From positions 1-64,000 of the forward strand of contig JACATO010002210.1 in the NCBI GenBank assembly GCA_018389105.1: a stretch of 64,000 bases of DNA, given 5' to 3'. A model generated the notes under the pieces. It did no database searches and was not told where the DNA came from. It was given only the letters and a program-made list of their open reading frames with translations. Within the stretch, counting starts at the first letter, position 1. Every line of letters starts with the position of its first letter. Position numbers and translations under genes: made by a program. The stretch is from Nautilus pompilius (taxonomy: Eukaryota > Mollusca > Cephalopoda > Nautilida > Nautilidae). This document shows positions 1-11,529 of this stretch, piece by piece.

Positions 1-935
1 TGGGGATCGATTCTCGAGCTCTCGCTCTCTCTCTGCTCGCCTCTCTCGCTCTCTCGCTCTTTTTCCCATCCTCCGGACGCCCTTCCAGACTTCTAAGAAA
101 ACCTTCCTTTCACGAACCCTAAAACGATAAACACACAGATTAATTATTAAAAAAGAAAATATTCAGCCAAAAGCAAACAATGAAAAGACATTAAAGATGA
201 CAATAAAATTCAGGTAAACTCTTGGTGATGTGTTACTTACGGGGATGTTGGAGAGTTACTATGGGCATTCTCCATCACCTGACAAACAAACAACAAGATC
301 ACCTTTCGATTAATTTTCCCAGTCGCCTTTATTAGGGATCTAATCCTCAAACTTTTAAAAATTGAAATTATACGCAAAATCGTACCGACATAAAGACGAG
401 TTCGGGGACAGAAAGCCAAATAGTGAGGAATTGTTTGAAGAGAAGTTCAAATGTTAAAAAAATATATATACAAGTAAACGACATCATAAACAAATTCGTG
501 ATGACAGAAAGACAAAGAAAGAATGATAAATGAGTTTTCTTATATATATAGCGAGAACGAGAGCTTTATTAACTTTATTTCTCAGTGGTGGGAAGAGAGA
601 GAGAGAGACACACACACACACACAGGTAACTATGGCAATTTACCTGTCTAGCCGAAATAATTACCTGTCGACGGCCGCTCCCGAGATCCAGCTAAGACGC
701 GCGTTTCAGTCGTCTGAGAAGTTGTCGCTAATTTCACGACCTCAGGGGAGAATACATTAATCAAGACGGCGGGGAAAGTCGTTATTTCCGACGGTTAGTT
801 AGCCTCTGCCCGGTTAGAATGGGCGTTAATCATACCCGGATAGGCACCGACTGAACGACTGACCCCTAATTCTGCTGAATTAACCTCTTTCTTGGGTCAT
901 CAAAGGGCTAATTAACTAATTTTCACTGTCAACGT
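1..935. other. Non-coding stretch, no gene recognised
   Basis: Positions 13-62 are a CT-rich run. The rest holds only short open frames without recognisable domains or paired splice signals. A GA run followed by a CA run lies at about 596-624. Confidence 0.5.
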
Positions 936-1255
936 TTGTGTTGTAGTTGCTCTCTCTCTCCCATCTCTCCCCATCTCTCTCTCTCTCTCTGTCTCTCCAT
1001 CTCTCTCTCTCTCTCCCTCTCCCTCTCTCCTCTCTCCCCATCTCTCTCGCTCTCTCTCTCTCTCCCTCTCTCTCCCCATCTCTCTCTCACTCTCACTCTC
1101 TCCATCTCTCCCCCTCCATCTCTCCATCTCTCCCCATCTCTCTCTCTCTCTCCCCATCTCTCTCTCTCTCTCCTCCATCTCCTCCTCCCCCATCTCTCTC
1201 TCTCTCTCTCTCCCTCTCTCTCCTCTCATCATCTCTCTCTGTGTGTGTGTTTTAA
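936..1255. repeat. CT/GA-rich low-complexity tract
   Basis: About 320 bases are almost purely pyrimidine on the plus strand, made of ctctct runs broken by 'ccccatct' blocks. The tract stays open in several frames (Ser/Leu/Pro-rich on plus, Arg/Glu-rich on minus), but this comes from composition and is not a gene. Confidence 0.9.
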
Positions 1256-3215
1256 AAACGTTTTGGTCATTCTGTTTGCAAGGTATGGCTGGAGGCGAGG
1301 GTAACCTGAGAATATTCGCTAACTTCATCTCTCCTTTCCCCGTTAATTAGTAAGTAAAGACCCGAACCCTCCAAGACAGTGCACATATCTCTGTAGTCGA
1401 AAAGAGAGAAAAGGGCTATTATCGCTAACAATAAGAAATAACACCAGTGAAACTTTGCCCGTCAAGACGTAAACAGTTAAAGGAATGAGGGAGGTTTAAA
1501 ATTCACAAAGGCCCTCATCACCTAAGATTTTTGTCCTTTGTCTGTTGTTTCCCCGCCCACCCCCCAGTAAAACCCGAGCCGTCTTATCAAAGAGTAACTC
1601 GTTGGCCCTTCCACTCTCTCTCTCTCTCAAAAAAAAACAGATTCTACAACAAGACAAACGAAACATCGCATTTACTCAGTCGAACGAGTCCGTGTTGACA
1701 CGAGATTTACTGATGCACTAAATCAACCAGCAAGCGGCGATGGTAGACACCTCTGGCACTCGTAACAGCAGTTTAGTCATTTGTTTAGTTTATAATTTAT
1801 TTTCTTTTGCTGAAAAACCTACAAGGGACAAAAAAACGCCAGCCTAACTTTTCGGCAAACACTGTATACAATCGGGCACTATCAGGGTGACTGGTTCGGC
1901 GTTAGCTTTTAGACTTCAGTATTCAGAGTTATGCCTTTTTAAAGCAGATTTCTCTTCTACGTATTTCCATTTAGTCAGAGCATTCTTCCGAAACTGGTCA
2001 GTTTCTTTTTGTACCGCCAACCTTTGGTATATCGGCTCCACCGAGCCATTCCAACTTAACCCTGTCGGCACCTTCACGGACCACTGCCGTCTCCAGACCG
2101 CCTTGTTCGTTAAAGAATTTTAAATTTCCTTTTAAAAATATAAAAATAAAAGGCAGCAAATAATTTATTGTAGACCTAAATTACTCGGACTACACAACAA
2201 ACGACGTAGTTGGACAAGTTTTAAAAGTTCGCGTCTAAGCTGGCAATAATCATCATCTTCCTCTCGGAGTTTTCGGATAGCTGGTGCCTTCGAGCAGAGA
2301 GACGAGGGAACCAACCGAGACAGAGGAAGAGCTAGAAGGATGGTGGAAAAGTGACTGTATCATTACGCAGGCCACATTTGTCACCATTATCTCCAACGAA
2401 GGGAGAGAAAAAAAACAAGATTAACTGTCGCTAAAAGAGTCGGATTTTAGAGAAAGAAAGATATAAATTAGAAATAATTAATGAACCGATTATTAGTTAG
2501 TATGTTTATAAATCATTAGAGCGGCTTGTTTCTTTTATATTTTGGGGTACAGAAACCACGGTGGGAAATCTCGCGGCGGGCGCGATTGTCTTGAGCCCTA
2601 GAGCCTGGAGATGGGAGAGGGGAGATTTCAAAGGACCTGTAAGTTTGGCCAGACCGAGTGTACTCGGAATGAGATTAATAGGTGAACAAAATCAACTCGT
2701 TCTTCCCTTTAAAAAGAAAAGAAAAGAAGAAAACGCTTTAATTTACAAGATAAAGAATTTAAAAGAAAATCTGAAGGGTCCCGAATAAATCGCTTTAAAA
2801 AAAAATAAAAAGGGAGCAGCAATGACGATGTATTCAGGTTTTAATTCTTACCAAGAACAGTGAAGTGCTGCGGCTTTTAATTAGAAACGGTCCGTTGCAA
2901 TCCCATCTACGCCGGCAGACCCGAACTTGTTGGGTCATTAAAGCTGCATGTCACAAAAAACAACAAGGTCGGGGCCACGCCCTGGCTGGATGGAGGGATG
3001 GGAAAGATCGATAGATTCAGTGACGTCGTCATCGCTACATTCTCCTTTCCTACTGATGGGGAGAACTTGGTAAATAAGCTCATCTTCCTTTTCTCGTGCT
3101 TCTGCACCTACCCACACCTAGATGTATTAGACCTAAAGTCAAAAAAAAAAACAGATCCACAGTAACTCGGTTTAAACTAGGAGGCAATTTTGCTGAAGAA
3201 TAGACGCGCGCACAG
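1256..3215. other. Non-coding stretch, less AT-rich than the rest
   Basis: No exon, RNA gene or transposon is recognised. A short CT run lies at 1613-1628. Short open frames at 1887-2123, 2561-2788 and 2907-3107 have no familiar motif. Confidence 0.4.
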
Positions 3216-3223
3216 GTAGGTAT

Positions 3224-3530
3224 CCTGAAGACGGCGACCTGGAAGCTCATCGAAACGTCGTTAAAGGATAACGTTTTGGTGGTAACTTAGCAGTAAGATT
3301 TCTTAAACATTTGGATATGCAGAATGGGTCGGGTGGAGGCTTTTACTTTCACTCGGAAGGCGGGTACTTTAGGGGGGCTGATGCGACGACGGCCGCTATG
3401 CCCCACCCCGTCGGAGAAAGACGACGTTGAGATCATTTTCAGCCGAACAATAAAGAAGCTGGCGAATGTGGACGTCTCCACACTACCGTCGCTAGTACCT
3501 GGGCGTGCATGGCCACGTTTCTGACCTGTA
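3224..3530 (+). repeat. Possible dispersed-repeat fragment (retroelement-tail-like)
   Basis: The segment 'gctcatcgaaacgtcg' (3244-3259), with 'cctgaagacggcgacc' about 20 bases upstream, resembles the short conserved tails I associate with invertebrate Penelope-like elements. Both strands downstream are open (plus 3324-3524, minus 3287-3481), but neither protein is recognised. The assignment is a guess from motif resemblance only. Confidence 0.2.
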
Positions 3531-3630
3531 AACCATTGCTATGATTTCCTACACCGTGCAGTGCTTTACTAGATCAGTTAGGGACGGGGCAACCATAGTC
3601 CGAACAGACGGAGAAAGGTCCGGTAAAATT

Positions 3631-4979
3631 CGGGCCTGTTAACCCTCACACCCAGCTATCCACGGGTCTGTTAACCCTAACACCCAGCTATCCACGGGCC
3701 TGTTAACCCTCACACCCAGCTATCCACGGGTCTGTTAACCCTCACACCCAGCTATCCACGGGTCTGTTAACCCTCACACCCAGCTATCCACGGGTCTGTT
3801 AACCCTAACACACAGCTATCCACGGGTCTGTTAACCCTAACACCCAGCTATCCACGGGCCTGTTAACCCTCACACCCAGCTATCCACGGGTCTGTTAACC
3901 CTCACACCCAGCTATCCACGGGTCTGTTAACCCTAACACCCATCTATCCACGAGTCTGTTAGCCCTCCCACCCAGCCATCCGCGAGTTTGTTAGCCCTCC
4001 CACCCAGCCATCCGCGAGTTTGTTAACCACACACCCAGCCATCCATGAGTCTGTTAACCCTCCCACCCAGCTATCCGCGGGTCTGTTAACCCTAACACCC
4101 AGCTATCCGCGGGTCTGTTAACCCTCACACCCAGCTATCCACGGGCCTGTTAATCCTCACACCTATCTATCCACGAGTCTGTTAGCCCTCCCACCCAGCC
4201 ATCCGCGAGTTTGTTAACCCACACACCCAGCTATCCACGGGTCTGTTAACCCTAACACTCAGCTATCAACGGGTCTGTTAACCCTCACACCCAGCTATCC
4301 GCGGTCTGTTAACCCTCACACCCATCTATCCACGGGCCTGTTAATCCTCACACACCTATCTATCCACGAGTCTGTTAGCCCTCCCACCCAGCCATCCGCG
4401 AGTTTGTTAACCCACACACCCAGCTATCCACGGGTCTGTTAACCCTAACACTCAGCTATCAACGGGTCTGTTAACCCTCACACCCAGCTATCCACGGGTC
4501 TGTTAATCCTCACACCCATCTATCCACGAGTCTGTTAGCCCTCCCACCCAGCCATCCGCGAGTTTGTTAACCCTCACACCCATCTATCCACGGGTCTGTT
4601 AACCCTCACACCCATCTATCCACGGGCCTGTTAATCCTCACACCTAGCTATCCACGGGTCTGTTAGCCCTCCCACCCAGCCATCCGCGAGTTTGTTAACC
4701 CACACACCCAGCTATCCACGGGTCTGTTAACCCTAACACTCAGCTATCAACGGGTCTGTTAACCCTCACACCCAGCTATCCACGGGTCTGTTAATCCTCA
4801 CACCCATCTATCCACGAGTCTGTTAGCCCTCCCACCCAGCCATCCGCGAGTTTGTTAGCCCTAACACCCAGCTATCCACGGGTCTGTTAACCCTAACACC
4901 CAGCTATCCACGGGTCTGTTAACCCACACACCCAGCCATCCACGAGTCTGTTAACCCTCCCACCCAGCTATCCACGAGG
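3631..4979. repeat. Minisatellite, 32-bp unit, about 42 copies
   Basis: Tandem array of a 32-bp unit with core 'ctgttaaccctcacaccc' followed by 'agctatccac'. Two main variants alternate: one with 'gttaaccc' and 'gctatcca', the other with 'gttagccctccc' and 'gccatccgc'. A run of four or more consecutive variant units recurs near 4180, 4371 and 4662, so there is irregular higher-order structure. Many units contain 'aaccctaac', which includes the animal telomere hexamer CCCTAA, but CCCTAA itself is not tandemly repeated. Confidence 0.95.
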
Positions 4980-6465
4980 CTGGCTTTATTTATAGAAATC
5001 GCCCATCTACTCTTTTATTCCATATTCACTAAATAATGAAAAATAAACCATTTTCTTTCGTTTACTATTAAAAACTTTACCGAAATAATGACGATGGCGG
5101 GTGTAAAATTAAGTGAGATGGTTTATGGCTGCAGTCCACACACACACACACACACACACACGCACCGTGAGAGGGGTTCGCACGACCAGAACCTTGTCTT
5201 CTCCCTCTCTCCGCTAATTGGAACACTGTCAATTTTTCATGTTTGTACGTCAGGGAACTATATAATCTCTGTTCCTGGAAAGGTCATTAGGCCTATTAAT
5301 AAGTACATCTTGAAATCAGAATTCTTCCAGGACGAAAAAGGGGTCGGACAGAAAGCAATTCCTCCAGCAGGGTTTAATAGAGAGAACTCGCAATTCAAAT
5401 TAAACAAACAAACAAACAAACAGCAGCAGGAACCTTTTGATATTATGTCGCTATGCAAGAAAACTGATTAGTAGCGTGTACATAAAAGTTATTTCAGGTC
5501 TTTGAAGTTTTCGAGTTTTCCAAATCATTACTTAATTAAAAAAGAAAAATCGTGGTAAGATCCCACGAGTCCGGTCCGATGTATAGGTAGATTAAAGATG
5601 GCCGGGACGGAGGCTGCTTGGAAGCGAGAACAAAACTAAAAAGGGAGATAAATGCAAAGTAAAGTAGAACGTCACCACACAGACAACATCTATCATAATT
5701 ATCTGTGTCCCCCCACGAGATCATACGGTCAGCGCATCGAGATAGAAAGAAGGCAGAGAGGAATCAGGGAGAATATAAATTAAATATGATTGATCATGTT
5801 ATTATCACTTCATGAATCACTAAACACTTTCTTTCATATTTTTTACAGAAACATTTACTTAAAGTCTCTCCCCTCAACAACAGGGATCATCTCAATATTC
5901 CACACTTTGGTTAAAATAATGGAACAGATTTCTCCCTAGAAATATTTACTTTCTCTTCTGGGAGTTCAAAACATTTATTGCAGGGAATCCTATTTATTCA
6001 TTTGGAGCCATAAAACATTTAATCAATAATGATGTAGTCTTTCCATTCATCTAGTACTATTATTGCCTTTTACTAGATTTACAATTTAATAGAAAAGTTT
6101 CTTCTTTTGTCCAAATAATATTGCAAGATGTCATGACACAATTTCTTTCTGACTGAATATCCATGAATGCTGCATAAATATGAGATTCTCTCCAGTGTCT
6201 CTTCCTGTACCATTTTATTTATTTAACAAGATGTCAGTTTATTTAGTACAATGAAATTCAGGAAATATCCCTAATGTCTGCAGATACTGATGCTAAAAAT
6301 CAAGACTCAATATATATATATATATACTTTGTAATGAAAACATCTTTTGTAATAACTTATCTGTATCAATCATTAATTCCAACAGAAATTTTGTGAATTT
6401 ACAATTGTGGAATTTTTTAAATGGGTATGAATGCAACTAGAGCTCTCCTGTCAGGAAGACCATAA
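4980..6465. other. Non-coding stretch with a (CA)n microsatellite
   Basis: A dinucleotide CA run lies at about 5137-5162 and a (caaa)n run at about 5403-5421. The sequence becomes strongly AT-rich after about 5750. The open frame at 5088-5471 runs across the CA repeat and has no recognisable domain. Confidence 0.5.
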
Positions 6466-6469
6466 ACAA

Positions 6470-7187
6470 CTATGTATGTATCATAGCCGTGCATAGCACT
6501 ATTTCTTCCTTGATTGTGCCACAGCTGTACAAGCTGGCATACCAAGTTTCAATCTTATAGCTGTTGTAACAACATCTACTTTCACCTTAAAAGAGCTCAA
6601 AAAAACAGATGAATCTTTAATTACAAATATGGGAATATAATTATTTTTTTGTAATTTGTGATTTGTAATTTTAACATTTAAAGAAAATCACAAACAGGAA
6701 TTAAGTGCTAAATGTAAACATACAAAACTGCCAAGAATTTAAAAATAATTGCACACTCTTTACTCCAAGCCTAGTGTTTCTGTAGTCACTCACCACATTT
6801 TTCAAAGTTTCTGCTGTACAATTCTGCAATTTGTCCTTTATAAGTGAATCCTATATTCCAGCCAAAGTATGAATCCTAATTTAAAATATAAAGTATTTAG
6901 TAAGCAGTTTACCATTATTACCTCAATACATAAATCAACATTCTTTCTCACAAAACTGACATCTGACAGCAGACGTTATGAAAGGAATTTCTTTTATCTT
7001 GTGTTCTGTATCACCAGCTGAGTATGAGAGAAAATCTATTGCCAGTATATATCTGGTTTTAGCTTAGTTCGAAAAGACGAGGTCCAAATATTTACCAAGA
7101 TGGTTGAAAGTTACCGCCATTCCACAAGCCATTTTGTGGCCTTGATGGAATACCAGCATCCCAATAGAATCTCAATTTGTACAGAGT
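6470..7187 (-). pseudogene. Old GSTK1-like copy, exon remnants
   Basis: Three fragments lie in GSTK1 exon order on the minus strand. The first, 7187 downward, begins TLYKLRFYW and matches the start of GSTK1 exon 2 (TLCRYRSYW), then diverges. The second, 6850-6794, reads DSLIKDKLQNCTAETLKNV before a GTGAGT donor and matches the end of exon 6 (VKDRLRSYTSEALKHG before GTAAGT). The third, about 6560-6470, reads KLGMPACTAVA and then, one frame over, IKEEIVLCTAMI, resembling exon 7 (AFGVPTIVVH, EKKEMIFGSDRF). Spacing between fragments is much shorter than in the intact gene. The second fragment is the strongest evidence; the third is tentative. No full frame survives, so I read this as a relic rather than a working paralogue. 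Confidence 0.55.
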
Positions 7188-7959
7188 CTGCAAAGAAAGA
7201 GAAACAAGTAATAAAAACCTAAAAGAATGATTTTCAAGTGAAACAATTATTTATCATCTTAAAATTCTGAATAAAAAAACAAAACAAAAAATCTTTTTAA
7301 ATGAAAATCTCTCTGGAAGGTAAAAGAAAACCCATACATGTAGTAACTGTTACTAGTAGCATTAATACCCATTCATAGCCATCTACTGTGACCATGTTAA
7401 AACAACATATAGTTACTAGTCTTAAGATTTACCTCTGATACAATGAATATAATGCAAACAAAAGTTTTATAAACTGATTATACTGTGAGAAACTTAACTA
7501 GTATTATTAAGTGGAAATCTGAAACTAGTTTCTCACTGTCAATAATTAAGAATATCTTCGCACGTTGATGAAAGCAGATCCCAAGTCAAACACAGGCCCA
7601 ATTTGCTCTTTCCGCCCTTTAGGTTGTAAATCTTATGGAGTTAAGTGTAGTTCTTTAAGGTCAAACCTCTAGCCAAGTATAGTTGAGCAATATGACAGTG
7701 TTACATTGAGGAACAGTTTTTTCAATCTGTTTTAAATCCATACCCCTTTTGAACACTTCCGCCCTTTCTCCAGAACACTTAAATATTAATGTTAGTTTGG
7801 ACTCACTCATATCCTTGTGATATAATTTTATCAGATGAGAAATGGCTCAATAAGATGATGCCTGCCATATAATTCACAGTGCATTATACATTGAACAGGA
7901 GATATTTGTAAACCTCTAAAGTCACACTGCTTAGACCTCTTAATAAAGTGAAAATGTTT

Positions 7960-8560
7960 CAATAAATAAAATCACATGATCATCGAACTACAAAAGACCA
8001 AAATAAAGTGTTATGGACTGATGAATCAAAGTTTGAGGTGTTTTGGCCCAAACATAGAATGTGTGGGGGCAAAAAAAAAGAAGTTGGAGAACACCGACAG
8101 AACAATATATTGTTCCTATAGCTAAACATAGAGGAGATAGTTTAATGGATTAGGGTGGCCAAAAGCTAATACAGTTGATCTTTGTACAATTAATGTAATA
8201 TTGATAAAAGAGCATTACTAATGTCCTGCAAAGACATGCAATTCATTCTGGCAGTTGACTAATAGATGCAGAGTTAATTCTGCAATAAGATAGTGGCTCT
8301 GAGGAAAGCAAAGGAGGCAGGGTGTTTGTTCTCCAGAACGTGCCTTTAACTCTTATGGTATGAAATGCAAGACAATGTCGTCACATGACGCAGCAGTCAC
8401 AGAAATACCTCCAGACAGCATGGAACTCAACAACACTCTAATCTTTTATAAAGTTAGTTGATAGACTCCCCAGAACAGAGCAATGGTAGGTTATTTTTGA
8501 TGAAGCAAAGGTTTAAGTCAAACTTGATAAAATGTGTGTAGTCTTTATAAATCTATGTAT
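7960..8560 (+). mobile_element. Tc1/mariner transposase relic
   Basis: The plus strand reads KVLWTDESKFEVFWPKHR (about 8007-8060), the sequence around the second catalytic aspartate of Tc1-type transposases. Stops and frame changes follow, so it is inactive. Terminal repeats were not identified, and the limits are approximate. Confidence 0.65.
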
Positions 8561-11395
8561 TGAATCCTACGATCACTAGGTATGGCAAAAAATAAATTGG
8601 TTATACTATTTTTTATTTTAAAATAATTGTTCCCATATTTGTCTTTTCTTCCAGATTTTGGCCAGTTGTGCATATTGCTTATTTTTCTCAAAATGAATTG
8701 TGAATGACAGTGCCAGCATGAGAGTACTGTACTGACATGAAACTCCTTGGTGCTAAATTAAAATAATTTACTGAAAGTACTAAAATGGTTCTATATGTAT
8801 TGTAACAACAACGCTGCCATGCAAAAGGTATAGTGATGCCATAATGTAAATGAATAGTTGTCTCCACTGTTAGTTTAGAAAACAATTGCTATTCATAATT
8901 TACAGGAATTTATTCACATCATTTAATTATATACAATTAACTTTAACTGGCAGACAGAAATTTAGATATTACCAAAATGCCAGTAAACAGTAAAATATGA
9001 AGAGAACAGACAGACAGTAGAATACTTCGGGTGCGGCTTCACCCATTCTGAGTGAGCAAAGTACAAAACACATGGGAGCTTTCCTCACAATGGCTGTGGT
9101 CTTACACCTGTTTGGTTTAATACTCGGAATGTTCTGCTGTTGCACACCAGTGTATTATCGGTTGAAAATAATCATTACTTTTCAAAACTGAAATTTGAAC
9201 TTTCGTTCAGTTTGGAAAGTTCTTGCACCCAGTTTGGGGTGAGGGTTAGGGTTGGGGGGGATGATGATGTGAGAGGCGCAGCCATATTTGTTCAATGGCA
9301 GACATGTCGTCATTTGTAACTTATCCCCACTACTTTCTTAAAAAAATGGGGATCTAATTCGACGGGTTTAAAATATCTCTGCCCTTTACTCTTCTGATTA
9401 ATAGTTTATTTTTTTTGTTTTTCTCCACTAGCCAACCCTCGAAAAATAGCTTTTACTTCCTGGAAAATCATACGGGTGGGTTTTCATTTTGCTCATCTTG
9501 CTCCGAATGGCAGAGCCACAGCGCTCTGAAACAATTAGACACCTCAGCCATTTTTTGCAGAGTTATCGATCTTGGTAAGTTATGTAGAATTTGGGACAAT
9601 AGATATCGATCTATTCTCTTATCGCGTATTAATAAATAAAATAGCCAGCTATTTTAACGTTTTAATTTGTCCGTTTTAGGCTTTTATAGATGCTTGAAAA
9701 TTATGATTAATTTTCTGCCTTTTATAGCAACCGTGAGGATAAATAATATTAATGACAACATATAGTAAATTTTATTACTTTATTTTCATTCTGTGATTTC
9801 TCAAAAAAACAAAATACGATAATTTAACCCTCCATATACCATCTGCGTGACTGGCAAAAGCAGACGATAGAGTCCATAATTATGTGGAAAAAAAAATATA
9901 TATATATATATAGGGGTTTTCCATGGGCACCAAAAGCACTAGTAGTTAAGGTCTGTCTGTGTGCCACATACTCTAAGACTCAACTGGTGCTAAGTGATAC
10001 AGATTTGAAGGGTGGTAGGGTGCAAGTGCACCTTGGGTGGAATACAGGGTATGAATTGTTTTTGTTTGACACTGTATTCTTGAAATGTATGATTTGTAAG
10101 CATTTGCCACACACAATCTGTAGAGAAGTTCAATAACTCCAGGAGATATTAAAGTTGTCATCATTCTTTAGCAAAATAAAATTGCAGCAAACTTAGCAGG
10201 ATGATGTAGACAAAGTTCAATGGAAAGGAGTGGCAGTATTGTATATAAACACAAGAAAAACAATTACAACAACATTAGCCGAACAAGCATCTGAAGCACA
10301 TTACAGATGGCAGTATTGACTTTATCATGAATTATTTTTACCCAGTATCTTCCCTCATTTGAATTCCCTTCAGTCCACCTCCCTAAAGGGTCTTTATACC
10401 AAACATAATCAGATTTCTATGCCTTTCCTCAATGCAAGTAATTTAGTAGGTTAACACTTATTTGAAAAGAAAAGTAGTCTATAATAATAATGATGATAGA
10501 ACTCTGAAAATTGCAGAAAGTTAAAATGAACATGAAGATTACATAAGATACATAAATAAGCATCTAGTGGTTGACTCCAGAAAGAAGCCAGCCAGAATTG
10601 TTTGGAATGTGCCACGACGACCTAAGCTTTGGTAGTGGTTTGAGTTGAAAGCTGCAAAAAACCAACCCTTTAGGGATGCAAAAGAGAAAAATAATAATAT
10701 CAATTGAAAAAATTTTAAAATAAAAAAGACTTGGAGATAGAAATAACCAAAATGTGGGAAATGAAAACTATCACTCATCACTGGATGGATTAGGGTTTGT
10801 GAAGAACCACCTGATGAAGAGCATCAGTAATATCCAAGCAGCATCATCACCAGAGACCATATTACATCAAAAGAAAACCTCTCTCCATCCAACAGATACA
10901 AACACCTGTAAATACTACCATGGCTTGAACCTGCCATCATATGATAATAATAACAACTTTATTTTAAAATATTTTACCATAATTACCTCAAAGTGCATAA
11001 AAGTTTAATAAGATTATGAAACAATTATGACTGTTTTTACAAAAGTAAAATAAATAATAATTAATTTTAAAAACTTTATTAACTGCAGCAGCATCAGGTG
11101 GTATGCAAGATTTCCAGTTGCAGCAGCAGCTTGGTTCAGACACATGTAATAATAAAATAACAAAAAAGGAATCTTTATCACTGTTGGTTTCTGGGAGGGT
11201 TAGAAAATGTAACATGGAATCCACACCAAATTATTACAAAAGTCATGTTTTCACTAACCTTTGGGTAATTATTTCTCATTCAGAGATAATTCAGATTATC
11301 ATACTGTACCATCTGACATTTTCAAGTATTACGTCATTTATGTTCTTTTTAACAAATTCCAATTAATTTTTTAGCGACCAAATTAAAATAAAGGA
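8561..11395. other. Intergenic, no gene recognised
   Basis: The stretch is AT-rich with short open frames only. At about 9540-9600 the run 'gccattttttgcagagtta' followed by 'cttggtaa' resembles the region between the head-to-head genes at 37798-37835 and, more weakly, 23306-23355, so it may be the old promoter end of the third GSTK1 copy (inference). From about 11040 the sequence is homologous to 28985 onward, marking the left edge of the duplicated unit. Confidence 0.4.
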
Positions 11396-11398
11396 TAA

Positions 11399-11404
11399 TT
11401 TATT
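11399..11404 (-). promoter_or_regulatory. Probable GSTK1 polyadenylation signal
   Basis: AATAAA on the minus strand, about 126 bases past the GSTK1 stop codon. The position is plausible, but such hexamers are common in AT-rich DNA. Confidence 0.4.
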
Positions 11405-11529
11405 ACATTATTTTTTTAATAATATGGGTTTCACCGTTTCTTTATCAAAGATTATATTTTACTAAAAACTATAAGTGTATATTTGTTTCTTTTTAAACAA
11501 TAAAAGTGCATGTGTGCCCGTTCTTCTTC

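Noticed and set aside
912-1328. Open frames of 102-138 codons on both strands (Arg/Glu-rich, Ser/Leu-rich)
   Set aside because: They are created by the CT/GA low-complexity tract and have no varied protein sequence.
3224-3262. Hammerhead ribozyme
   Set aside because: A CTGAAGA and a GAAAC are present at suitable distance, but the intervening bases do not form the required stem II.
3324-3524. Frame containing VEIIFSRTIKKL, similar to NUDT8 exon 4 VELVFSRTIASL
   Set aside because: The resemblance does not extend at nucleotide level or to the rest of the exon, so it looks like coincidence.
3631-4979. CRISPR-like array
   Set aside because: Units are contiguous tandem copies without unique spacers, in an animal genome.
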